Assembly: GCA_947044365.1 (NCBI GenBank)
Contig: OX345636.1
Location: 31,330,466 to 31,394,465 of the forward strand
Length of the DNA: 64,000 nt
Source of the DNA: Petrosia ficiformis
Lineage: Eukaryota; Porifera; Demospongiae; Haplosclerida; Petrosiidae
Reading direction: 5' to 3'
The notes beneath the pieces were generated by a model. The model was not told where the DNA came from. It made no database searches and worked only from the letters and a program-made list of their open reading frames with translations. Shown here one piece after another: positions 24,500 through 36,650 of the stretch. Positions within the stretch are counted from its first letter, which is position 1, and the number at the start of each line of letters is the position of its first letter. The position numbers and the translations under genes are program-made.

Positions 24500-25785
24500 C
24501 AGTACATGAATGCCTGATCCAAACCAAGTATGAATTAACACCAGTTGTTCAAGTCACTGAGTCTGGCCAACATAGGCACATTGAATGGCTGGTAGTACAT
24601 GTAGTCTATACTGTATAGTCTAGTTATTAAATTAAATTAATAACAGTATCATGTGACTTTAATATCAGGCGGGAGAACAGTCATTTTGAACCAGAGGAAA
24701 GTGGAGGTGAAAATGACATTTAGACGAAATTTGCTACCATTATTTGCAACAGTGGTAAGTTCTTCATCCCATGCATGAAGTTCAGTATTACATATATATT
24801 TTATACTTGTGTTAAAATCATTGGGTGTACAAACTGGCATTGGGCTTTGGAAGCTCTGTGTCACAAGTTCTTCACATCACTTATTTTCACTGCACAAATT
24901 AATAAGTTATATCACACAGTCCTGGCATTTGTGACCATGTTTATAATCTTATTCAGCTCAAGAATTTTAACCTGGATATTGAATATTTGAGACACATGTA
25001 AATGCGATAGCAAGGTAAATATAATTACCTTATTAATAGATTGATGACTTTCACTCTAGTAAAGACTAAGGTTAACATTTGGACATTGGACTACTCATAC
25101 ATAGTATTATGCTAATACGGAGTTTATCATACTGTATGACTATAGGTTTCCCTAAAACTTTATTTTGACACAGGTTAACACTCCCATTCATAATAAATCA
25201 TGAATATTTACTTATCTAAACAGTTTGCAATATATACTCTCAGTATACTTCAGTAACTTCACTCCTATAATAGCAAGGTAAACAATAGTTTAAGAATGTA
25301 TCAATGATTTCATCATTGCTTACTGTAATTATGCAGGTCTTCACATACTCATGACAGCATTGATTCAGCATGGACTTCAAACTCATAGAAGTTGTTGAGA
25401 AGTTGCAAGGTTTGCTCATGCTATTTATCACATAACAAATTCTGCTTTTCTTTTCAAAATAGCTCAAAAGAGTTAGCTAATGAAATTGCGAGGTTTGTTC
25501 TTGATACTTCACTTTAATTTAATGTTTATTTTATATACAGTTATTTAGGTCTACATTTTACTTAAGCACAAAGGAACCTGTAACTTGTTTAACAGATGAG
25601 ATAACCAAGTAAGCATATTATTTCGTTAATGAAGTAACATTACTAATTAATATTTACTACAGGTCCACTAAACTCATTGAAAATTAAAAGATAGATTACT
25701 ATTGGTTGGACACATGCACATCAGCAACCATTAATATTCTCAGAGCATTTCAAGCTGTACTTTAAAACATTCAACAATCTTTTGA
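24500..25785. other. Intergenic, nothing recognised
   Basis: Only short non-conserved ORFs. Confidence 0.4.
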
Positions 25786-26406
25786 TTAAGGTTGTAGTCT
25801 TTTCCGTGGGCGGATGCTACTCCAATCAGTTTCTAGTCTTGCAAGCTTCTTGCTGCATACAATCTGGTTCCATTCTGTATTTTTTGGAAGCCACACCCAC
25901 CCGGGGGTATATTTATTGGGCCTAAATGTTTTGACTGATAGTTTATTTTCAGGAACAAACCTAAACACGCCCCACGGGTGGTGGAGAGGGCGATGGGTGG
26001 GAAACAATGGCGGGTAACTGTAGTTGGTGTCTGAGAAAGATCGGAGTTTGATAGTGCCTAGAAAGGTAGATTTTATGGTTTCAGTGAAAAGCTACAGAAT
26101 TCAGCTTTCTTCAGCCTCTTGTAACTATAAAAGTAAAATGAATTTCCAGAAAACGGCTCTATTTGTTTTCTCTAAATGCAATGTACTTGGTGCACGCCAT
26201 GATTGGTGGGCGTGGCTTTCTCCGTTTTGTACTTATTACGATGGCAAAAATGGACATTTTATATATGTTTTATCAATTCCAGGACCCTATAAAGGTGATT
26301 AGAAGATATGAAGGTTGCCATTACACCAGGTTAGAGTCATATTATATAATATTCTATTTTGAAACTGATTGGAGTCGCATCCGCCCACTCCCTAGTACCA
26401 CCTTAA
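25786..26406. mobile_element. TTAA-flanked MITE, copy 3 (621 bp)
   Basis: Same length and ends as the copy at 6420-7040, with TTAA at 25786-25789 and 26403-26406. Divergence between the two full copies is low by eye, so the family moved fairly recently. Confidence 0.85.
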
Positions 26407-28087
26407 ATATTTTATAATTTTAAAGAAAAACAACAAAAAGTCATTAAAATAATATTAACAGTAAAATCATAGGTATACAGAAAAATATCAGTGCTATCTA
26501 GCACGAGTATGCTGACCTGGATGCTGTAGATACCAGTAGTATGCAGACAAACATCAATAGTATCGAGTGTTTTTATGCAGACCTGGAATATTATTGGTAT
26601 GTCGAATGTGTCCGTATTTTGTGTTATACGGACTCTGCATACTAAACATAGTCGATGCTGCATACTAACGGGATAATAATGATTTACAGACGCGTATCGA
26701 TGAAAATATCGGTCTGTATATGAATGTCTGTTTTGCAGTGAAAGGAAAGTAATTGTATACATGATAAGATTTGAAGTCATGAAGAATATGTAATATGTTA
26801 GAATATGCAGAGGCCCATAATACATAGGTGTGCAAACAGATACACATGCAAACACAAATAATTGTATGACTAGATAATAAATAATATTGTTAAATTCTAT
26901 TCATAGCAATAGTTGTATAATTATTACCAAGCTTTATTTTTAGTAAAAAAGCAGAAATATGTTAGAGAATACAGAGACACCCTGCCCACACTTTCGTTAA
27001 TAATATGAATCTTTATACTCTCCTGAAACACACACACACTTTTATAAGATAATGAATAAACAAGCAAACTCTGATGTGAATAACTTTAATACGTCTTCAG
27101 CACTAATTATAATTACATAACAGTTAATGTATAGCCATCCTAACTATTGTAAGTAGTTTGTTTAAAATTGCCTGTACACATAAAAGTATAATTATAATTA
27201 ACCCATAATTATATTAAACTTTTAGTTGAAATTTTACAGTTTGACAATTTTGTAACATACCATACCATAATGCCGTGTATGCAACATGAGTTACATATTA
27301 TTTTGTATCATGTTAGCACTAAACATCAAAGAGTTGACAATGTCATTATACAACATCTGGTATAACCAAAACAACCACAGTGCCACATCTCAGATGCTGG
27401 CACTAACCGCAGTGCCTTTAAGACAAATATTTGTCGAAGCACTTCATAGGACTAATTCAAATGTGGTTTTCGCCTTCTTTTGACTGCAACCAGGGGCAAA
27501 CAAAATTATCCTTTTTCATGTCAGCACCAGCTACACCAACGATATTGGGTATTACACCAAGAGAAATGTCTCAGCTAATCACGAGTTTGCATGGAGTCAC
27601 TGATTCCCAAATTACGAACCCTCATTAACTGGAGGAAACCCTCCTTTAAAATTCCTCCGATTCTCGATATTTATGGAAAAGGACAGCCAAAAACGTTATT
27701 ATCATCTTTTTTAGCCATTTCCATGGGTTTATACCTGACACCAATAACAAACATTCAGAGTGCTTCTTAATGCTAGGAATACACTACAAACTATTACATC
27801 ACTGTCAGCTATGTACATGTGATAATAGATCATGATAAAGTATAATTATACACACAAAATCCATTAACTGATGCTTCTACATGGTATAATTATACCTGAT
27901 GTTTTCAACCTCTTCTTAGATTCTAATGTCAGAACATGTTGTGTGACAATAGATCAGAATAAAATAGCTAGTCAAGTTCATGTCATTATGTTATTAATAA
28001 TCATAATTATTAATTATTATTATAACCTTTATGTAGTTATTGCTTCATCAATATTTATTATTATGTTTATTCTGTTGTATTTTATAG
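26407..28087. other. AT-rich; weak ORF only
   Basis: At about 26500-26640 there are degenerate GTATGCAGAC words resembling those near 7170-7300. An open frame at 27431-27628 (APATPTILGITPREMSQLIT) follows a possible acceptor, but there is no family match and no partner exon. Not called as a gene. Confidence 0.35.
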
Positions 28088-29653
28088 CATGGTGACACAA
28101 TTATTCATGTAGCTGCTCATAGTGGTAAAGCTGAAGTTCTGAAGTATCTTTGTTGATGAAGGATGGGACATCACTGTAGTTAATAATGTCAGTAATAATA
28201 TTAATATACATACATATTGTACACCTATGAATTCATAATTCATAACCCCATTGCTCATGTGTACAAAGTGGGAAGAAATTCAATTGTGGATATTTTAAGT
28301 AGGAAACTTCATTTGATAAAGCTCAGAACAGTTGTTCCTTTGAGAAGTCTGGTGACTGTTGTTGCTACAGATATAAGATAATTATTATTTAGTTAAAAGA
28401 GCTTGACAATTTAAGATTAACAATGGTTGAGAAGTAAAAAAATTATGAATCTTATAATAATAATTAATAGATTTCCTGGATTAAATTTATATACCGGTAA
28501 CTGTTTTATATCACTGGTAAAAATGATGATTAAAGAAACCAGGTGTGTACAATTATTGTAGTAAGGAAAATGTTGTTCAAAAATTCAATTGAATTGTAAG
28601 AATAGTTCTGTACTAATTTTAACATAGCATTATTAATGTCATGATAAATTAATAAATAAACAACAAGAATCAGCAAAAGGCTGAATTGAAAAGAAAAAAG
28701 AAAATAAATAAGTAATAAAATAAAAATAATTATAGTATAATTTCTTTATATAGTTTAAACTGAATGAGAATGTTTATTCATGTTCTTCTTCATTGTTTTA
28801 CACAGAATGGCCAAACTCTCCTCCATAAGGCAGCAGCACCTCTTTTCGGTAGCAGGACAGCTGCACTTGAGTTTTTAGGCTTGATGTAAATCTTGCAGCA
28901 CTTGATAAGGTTAATGATTATCACATTTGAACATTTCATATAATGCTGTGAATATTCATATGCATTTTATATGTCATTATGCAGTTATTTTACATACTCA
29001 GTAAGTGATAATAGTTATATCATTTAATGATTCCATTGTCAACTGATTTATCTAATTGTATTTCTATAATCCTGGTTATAGCCTTCCTGTCCATCTTTTA
29101 TATAAAGTGCATTCGGTTTAGTTTTCATGTGGTTCCTTTTTGCAAAGGATAATTTTTGTTACAATTACATAATAATTATATACACCCTGGATATTATCAT
29201 ATTTATTGTTTTTTCCATGGTTCACACTTTAGTGTCCATTAATGTTAATAATTCTAAATGTTTTTCAATATTATGACATTAGTATGTTTTTAATTGAAGT
29301 AATTTAAATAAGAGAAAATTGAAAAATGTATTTTCTCATGTGTTCTTTATGCTTTTTATAATGTTTACAATATATAATATTATACTAAATTATTTGCTTG
29401 CATATGTGTGGTTATATAATTATTTATCTGTCATTGACCTATGAATACATCAACTGATATAGTATGTTTTATGAATTAATTTTGACTAATTAAGTAATTC
29501 ATGCACATCTCTTTTATCTTCAATAGTAAATGTAGCTAATATAATTTCATCACATATTTTTGTACACAGGATCAAAACACTCCACTAGACCTTGCAGAAA
29601 AGAAACCTGAGTTGTATGAAGAACAAATCCGTATTTTGAAGGAAGTTTTGTGA
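28088..29653 (+). pseudogene. Ankyrin-repeat gene, 3' end with two frame breaks
   Basis: Three exons with good splice sites: 28088-28187 (HGDTIIHVAAHSGKAEVLKY), 28806-28909 (GQTLLHKAAAPLFGSRTAAL, later LDVNLAALDK) and 29570-29653 (NTPLDLAEKKPELYEEQIRI, ending in TGA). The first is 100 nt, one more than a 33-codon ankyrin exon, with an extra T in TCTTTG. The second is 104 nt, one short of 35 codons, near a run of five T. The breaks are +1 and -1, so the last exon returns to frame, but in-frame stops lie between. Either a young pseudogene or assembly indels in a working gene. Upstream exons were not found. Confidence 0.7.
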
Positions 29654-30957
29654 GATACTTGCAATTACTCTTACATGACATGTAAATCACTGTATAATGT
29701 TTTTTTAATTAATTTAATTAATGAATTATAATTACATACATCCGTCAATTTTGTAATTGTCTTAATATTTAATAATAATAATAATGCTTTTCTTGTTATA
29801 TATCCAGACTAAGAAAGGATTATCTTTCCAATCAAAACAGAACCGACAGTGCCAAATATCTTAATATTGTTTAGAACACTTCTAAATCTTCCTTGATCAT
29901 GTTGATGAAGAACATGTTTAGATTTTATTTGTTGTGTGATTGTTATGTAAACGTAGTATTACATAATACATAGTATATATGAGATTTTATCTTAGACAGG
30001 AAAGTAATTTTAATAAATGTTGCAAATTTTATAAAAAGCTTTGAGTGACAATGATTCAGTATAATAATATTAATTGCTACAAGCTAAAGCTTAAAACAAT
30101 ATTATGACATTTTATGTGTTACTATATTAATTGTCTGTCTACTTAGATGTTTCATCCTAAAAGATTCAGTTTCCCCCCTTCCAAACAAAAAACCCTGTTG
30201 AACTTGTAGACTTGTTAACATGTACTAACTATCTACTATATTCACAGTGTTTATTACATGCCACCATGTACTTATATGAAATAACAATATTCCAGCTATG
30301 TTTGGATGTCATGCACTTGTAGAAAAGCTGGCAAATAAAATAGAGTTATGCTTGATCTTGTTAGGTGTATTATTTTTCAAGTTTGTTCTACTAATGCAGT
30401 TGCATTGGCTTGTCTCAGTACTACCAGCACTCACATTAACTTTTCTCCCATATTGAAATTTCTGATGTATTCCATTAATTTTACATGTTCAATTCCAACT
30501 GTTAGCTATATGATATTGTGCAGTACTAGAAATATAGATATTTCAAGAATTAGTAATCAAGGATATAGTGATTAATTGTGTGTTTAAATAATATACCAAT
30601 TAGAAGGATTAGTTTTCTTCTTCGGGTAATGACTTGAATGATCATTTTGCGGGATATTAATGAGGTGGTTTGACACAGTGGATGGTATAATTCCTGGTAC
30701 ATCTGGAGTTGGAGCTAGAGAGGGTAGTAGATTTATTTGTCTCTGTTATAAGTATATCATCAAATTGGTGTGTTGACATGTTGCATACATATGTTCCATG
30801 TGACATCTAACAGACTTTTTTTCATGATACTCACTCCATCCTTGTATCCAAATCTGTGTTCAGTAGATCGAGCTTTGAACCAAGTCCGTGATTTTGTAAA
30901 GTTCGGCAGGAAAAAGGCACGTGGCCAAGTTGGCCTCCTCCAGGGAGGTAGATAGGT
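29654..30957. other. AT-rich 3' flank
   Basis: A possible AATAAA lies near 30010. Towards 30640-30957 there may be leftover gypsy sequence, but no motif is clear enough to call. Confidence 0.4.
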
Positions 30958-32035
30958 TCAGGAGGAGGAGGAGTTGAACAAGTTCTTCTGGAACTGTTTC
31001 TTTAGGTACTGGAGGATCTTTGGATAAATCAGGTAATGGTAACCACTCAGGGCATCAGCATTCCCATGAGTTGAGGTAGATCGTTTAATATTTCTACATT
31101 GATAATGTAATGGCCCAGCATTTAATACGATTAGAAGTTTGAGTGGGACGACACGATGAAGGCAAAGTTGTAATAATAATGGTTTTTGATCAGTGATCAA
31201 GTAAATTTGTATTAAAGGCTTGAGTGAAATTTTTTCCATCAAATATATTTCCTCTCAATTTTACTATATTTTCATCCAGTAGGAGACAGAATGGGAGGCG
31301 TTGGACATTCAGAGCCCATCAGGTAGATGATGTGACACCATAGCACCTATTTTGTATACTAATGCAACGCAGTATCAGTGGTTAACATGTTTTTTGCTTG
31401 ATAAAATGCGGATGTGATCCTTCAGTAACCTAAGTATGTAATAGAAGGAACTATAAACTTACACTTCTCCTTGTTATAATGAAATTAGACCATGATGGAT
31501 GTTTATGACAACATACTATTTGGATTCTTCATCCACTTCATCCAATAGTAATTGTTGGTCCACCTGGAGAAACTTTGTTAACAGTGACTTTAATTTTTAA
31601 TGATATGAATAGATGATTTGTCAGTATCGCTTCAATAATATTTTGTAATACCAAACAATTGGTTTGGCATTGTGGTGAATACAAATTTTCATTTGAAAAT
31701 CTTTCAAAGTTCCAAGGTCATCCCTGAAAATACTACAATGTTGGTGTAGAACATTTTGTAACGAAGTGTCCTATACATTCATAACTATAGTGAACTCAAC
31801 AATCACGACCCACTGTTCTTTTTCACCAGCAACCAATAATGTTGATGCCATGTTTTGCATTTCATAAGTAATTTCAGCTGATATAGTTCCATAAACTGTG
31901 ATGGGTTCTCCAGTGTAAGATTTAACTGGAATATCACTTTTCTGTAAGACACTTTGGACGGAAATTTCTCTGAGTTATGGCCCAGCTTTTTACCTCTATA
32001 ACAGGGCTTGGACTGTTTCAAAAAATCCATAATGT
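30958..32035 (-). pseudogene. Decayed Ty3/gypsy fragment (zinc knuckle to RNase H)
   Basis: On the minus strand, from high to low: a nucleocapsid-like zinc knuckle trace (CYRGKKLGHNSEKFPSK, two Cys lost), a protease-region trace, then an RNase H/connection piece at 31242-30990 (YLITDQKPLL, then RSTSTHGNADALS). The order is right for gag-pol but the frame is broken many times and most RT is unrecognisable. It appears older than the remnant at 3.7-5.2 kb. Confidence 0.7.
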
Positions 32036-32039
32036 TGTG

Positions 32040-33739
32040 ACTACATATGATGATCCTTGAAGAGTTGTGATATCTTTTGCTTCTGACGCTAAACCTTGGA
32101 CTATTTTAAAAGCAATCTAATATTAACTTCTAATGGCAACAGTCACAACTGAAAATGTAACCAGATTATATAGCTAACACTATGAGACCAAGAGTCTGAT
32201 ACACAACTAACGAGTACAATGATAGTATATAGACATATTTCTAATTCTAACAATACATACACAATAATTATTGTCACTATTTATGGTAGTTTGTTCTCAG
32301 TTACTACAGTGTGTATTGTACAGAGTGATGATATGTTTGTTTTTAGAAGTCCATTGATACATATACATATACTAATAATAATATGATGTATCATTTGTAG
32401 AATATCTGCTATTGAACCATTCATATCTAGAGCAGATTTGCTCTCTCTATGATGATATTTATACTCATACAGAGCAATTTTGTTTGTATTAGATAATTTC
32501 AGAGCTGTACTCTCATATTAAGTAGTATGTCATTATATCAAACATTGATTTGTACGTTACTGTAATTATGTATTAATTTTAGTACTCTTGACAGAAAAAT
32601 AGGTCTAATAGTGATGTATCGTGAAATTACGACACAAAACCCCATCTTAAGTGATTTCATTTCTTTAATAATAATTACACAATAGTAAACAATGCTTTAA
32701 CAGAATTATTGTGTGATGTTCATTTGTTTCTATTTATTAATGAAAATGGTGTTTTATATTATAATCAGTCATATTGGTGATTACCTGTTTCTAACAACTG
32801 TTTACACATACTGATACATGCTATACCTTTGGTATGTGTATAATGACTTACTATTATGTACAATAATTTATCATCATTATGTAACTATTGTTCTCCTACA
32901 TGTGAATTTGTAAAATTGTAGTTTGTGTATGCAATAAGGTGTTACATTATTGTGTGTATGGATTCACTATTGTAATGTCATGTTGAATGTATACATGAAT
33001 ATGTATTACTACACACACTACTAGAAGGTAAATCATTATGAGCTAATTAATATTGTATGTTATACTGTTTACCTAATAATGAATACAATAATTCCATGCT
33101 TGAGTGAGAACAAATACATCTTGATATGATCCTAACAATGCCTACACACCTAACATACTACTTATACCATATGAGACCATATGAGACTATAATTATGTAA
33201 ATGTAACATTATTTCTGTATATGAAATACCATCTCATTCTACTAACAGAGTGTGATTATGCATTGTTTACATATAATTACACAAAATAGTGAATCTGTTC
33301 AATATTGAGCAATGAAGTATAATCATGACCAGTGACTAGGAACAGTAAAATCTGTATATTATATGTATTGCAATAGCCTATTTAGTAATAGTTATTATTT
33401 ATACTAATTTATGTACAATGATTCTCTGAATTTATTATTTTAATAATTACATACATAATATGATCATCCCTGTAGTTAAAGGGAATAAATGTTCTCCTAC
33501 TCATGCAACATTTATTCACATACATACACACACATTATATAAATGCCCATAATCACACACTCAAAAATGTTTTTTTCTGAAACGTGAGAGTTGTCACTTG
33601 TAAATTATAAAATTGCGTTACATTTCACTCCTTACGGTAATTCCAGCACTGAAAGATGATGTTTAGTAGTCTTTTAACTTGGAAACATTTCAGAGAGGAT
33701 AACTATAAAGCTCTTTCCTACGTGAGTAACAAAACTTTC
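32040..33739. other. AT-rich intergenic upstream of UFC1
   Basis: No exon or element recognised over 1.7 kb. Confidence 0.45.
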
Positions 33740-33865
33740 AATAAATTCGAGCGAGCGTGCTCCTCGAGTTAGTAATATCTTTTGAGCAGCCATATAGACC
33801 TTATGCATAAATGCGCGTGAGGGGGCGGAGATTACGTCCGCCATATTGAGTGGCAAAAGGGAATA
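33740..33865 (+). promoter_or_regulatory. UFC1 promoter/5' UTR: GC box, CRE-like and YY1-like sites
   Basis: An island of higher GC in AT-rich surroundings. A GC box GGGGCGGAG lies at 33822-33830, a TTACGTCC CRE/ATF-like word just after, and CCGCCATATTG (33838-33848) matches the YY1 consensus on the minus strand (CAATATGGCGG). Such a cluster just before a start codon is typical of TATA-less housekeeping promoters. The UFC1 ATG follows at 33866. In the present arrangement this promoter faces the inverted-repeat element instead of the gene body. Confidence 0.6.
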
Positions 33866-33873
33866 ATGGTTAA
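33866..33873 (+). pseudogene. UFC1: UFC1 start codon fragment, cut off by insertion
   Basis: ATGG followed by TTAA. Joined to the sequence after the matching TTAA at 40827-40830, it reads ATG GTT AAG TCG GAT CCG and runs on in frame into the UFC1 N-terminus (…VEDVDEATKER). No other ATG in that frame lies between 40827 and the conserved DEAT motif, which supports this as the true start. The element sits between codon 2 and codon 3. Confidence 0.75.
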
Positions 33874-34199
33874 GGATCAATCATCGGGACGTGGATATCA
33901 TCCCAGCCACACCCACTAGTTTAATTGTTGAGCTAAGCAGAAGATGTACCTGAATGGTTGTGTTACTCGTATTTCTCTTCACTGATCTCTTGTTCTTCAC
34001 TGTGTTGCACAATAGTTGCATGGAATATTAACAATGAAAGAATAATGGTAGTTTCTAAGTTGAGAAACTTTAATTTGCAGCTTTGTTATACACGATTCTA
34101 CCCTGATTTAAGGTACATTATACTCAATATTTAATGTAGTTATCATCAAGCTGTGTAATGCATTAGCACAATAGACATTAGTATCTATAGTGATCAGAT

Positions 34200-36650
34200 C
34201 TAAAGATCTTTTAATTTGTAAACTAAACGTATAAACAGATTTTTGCTAGTTTCTATGTCCATTAATCCCTAACCGGATTTCCTTTTAAAGGTGCATTATA
34301 CTGAATAACTCCATTTATTTATGTGTCTCTCCAAGCCCAATTGTTCACTGTATAATAGACTGGTAATAGTATTTAATATTGATGGAAGATAAGGATTTTG
34401 GTAATGAAACTAAGGATCTTTGCTAGTTTCTATGTTTTCATCATCCCTAATTGGATTTCATTTTAATGGTGGATTATACTAAATAACTCCATTTAATTGT
34501 GTGTCTCTCCAAGCCCAATTGTTCACTGTATAATAAACTGGTAATAGTATTTAACAGTGATGGAAGATAAGGATCGTTGGTAATGAAGCTAAGGATCTTT
34601 CCTAGTTTTTAGGTTTTAATCATCCCTAATTGGATTTCATTTTAAAGGTGCATTATACTGAATATCTCCATTTAATTGTGAGTCTCTCCAAGCCTATCAG
34701 TTCACTGTATAATAGACTGGTAATAGTATTCAATAGTGATGGAAGATAAGTATCGTTGGTAATGAAGCTATGGATCTTTCCTAGTTTTTAAGTTTTAATC
34801 ATCCCTAATTGGATTTCATTTTAAAGGTGCATTATATACTGAATAACTCCATTTAATTGTGTGTCTCTCCTAACCCAATTGTTCACTGTATAATAGACTG
34901 GTAATAGTGATTGAAGATAGGGATCGTTGGTAATGAAGCTAAGGGTCTTTCCTAGTTTTTAGGTTTTAATCATCCCTAATTGGATTTCATTTTAAAGGTG
35001 CATTATACTGAATAACTCCATTTAATTGTGTGTCTCTCCAAGCCCAATTGTTCACTATATAATAGTATTTAATAGTGATGGAAGATAAGGATCGTTGGTA
35101 ATGAAGCTAAGGATCTTTCCTAGTTTTTAGGTTTTAATCATCCTTAATTGGATTTCATTTTAAAGGTGCATTACACTGAATAACTCCATTTAATTGTGTG
35201 TCTCTCCAAGCCCAATTGTTCACTGTATAATAGACTGGTAATAGTATTTAATAGTGATGGAAGATAAGGATCGTTGGTAATGAAGCTAAGGATCTTTCCT
35301 AGTTTTTAGGTTTTAATCATCCTTAATTGGATTTCATTTTAAAGGTGCATTACACTGAATAACTCCATTTAATTGTGTGTCTCTCCAAGCCCAATTGTTC
35401 ACTGTATAATAGACTGGTAATAGTATTTAATATTGATGGAAGATAAGGATTTTTGTAATGAAACTAAGGATCTTTGCTAGTTTCTATGTTTTCATCATCC
35501 CTAATTGGATTTCATTTTAATGGTGAATTATACTAAATAACTCCCTTTAATTGTGTGTCTCTCCAAGCCCAATTGTTCACTGTATAATAGACTGGTAATA
35601 GTATTTAATATTGATGGAAGATAAGGATTTTGGTAATGAAACTAAGGATCTTTGCTAGTTTCTATGTTTTCATCATCCCTAATTTTCATTTTAATGGTGA
35701 ATTATACTAAATAACTTCATTTAATTGTGTGTCTCTCCAAGCCTATCAGTTCACTGTATAATAGACTGGTAATAGTATTCAATAGTGATGGAAGATAAGT
35801 ATCGTTGGTAATGAAGCTATGGATCTCTCCTAGTTTTTAGGTTTTAATCATCCCTAATTGGATTTCATTTTAAAGGTGCATTATATACTGAATAACTCCA
35901 TTTAATTGTGTGTCTCTCCAAGCCCAATTGTTCACTGTATAATAGACTGGTAATAGTGATTGAAGATAAGGATCATTGGTAATGAAGCTAAGGATCTTTC
36001 CTAGTTTTTAGGTTTTAATCATCCTTAATTGGATTTCATTTTAAAGGTGCATTATACTGAATGACTCCATTTAATTGTGTGTCTCTCCAAGCCCAATTGT
36101 TCACTGTATAATAGACTGGTAATAGTATTTAATAGTGATGGAAGATAAGGATCGTTGGTAATGAAGCTAAGGATCTTTGCTTGTTTCTATGTTCTAATCA
36201 TCCCTAATTGGATTTCATTTTAAAGATCAATTATACTGAATAACTCCATTTAATTTTGTGTCTCTCCAAGCCCAATTGTTCACTGTATAATAGACTGGTA
36301 AAAGTATTTAATAGTGATGGAAGATAAGGATCGTTGATAATGAAGCTAAGGATCTTTTCTAGTTTTTAGGTTTTAATCATCCCTAATTGGATTTCATTTT
36401 AAAGGTGCATTATACTGAATAACTACATTTAATTGTGTGTCTCTCTAAGCCCTTTTGTTCACTGTATAATAGACTGATCACAGTATTTAAAGCGACAGAA
36501 GATAAGGATCTTTGGTAGTGAATCTAAGGATATTTGCTAGTTTCTATGTTCAAATTATGCGGAATTGGATTTCAGTTTAAAGGTGCATTATACTGAATAA
36601 TTGTGTGTCTCTCCAAGCCCTGTTGTTCACATATATAATAGACTGGTAAC
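34200..36650. repeat. Tandem array in left arm (~165-180-bp unit)
   Basis: About 13-14 copies of a unit containing GTGTGTCTCTCCAAGCCCAA, TTCACTGTATAATAGACTGG and GATGGAAGATAAGGATC. Units vary by short deletions (for example loss of AGACTGGTAATAGT). Confidence 0.85.

Noticed and set aside
26412..26855. 147-residue minus-strand ORF as a gene
   Set aside because: Low-complexity His/Tyr/Ile-rich translation of degenerate GTATGCAGAC repeats; no start context, splice partner or family signal.
33674..33880. Minus-strand ORF (MADVISAPSRAFMHKVY...) as a divergent gene next to UFC1
   Set aside because: Its ATG is only 21 bp from the UFC1 ATG and coincides with the YY1-like ATGGCGG word; no second exon or family match. 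Better explained as promoter/5' UTR sequence.
34200..36650. CRISPR-like array
   Set aside because: The regular units of ~170 bp have no constant-length unique spacers and lie in a eukaryotic transposon arm.
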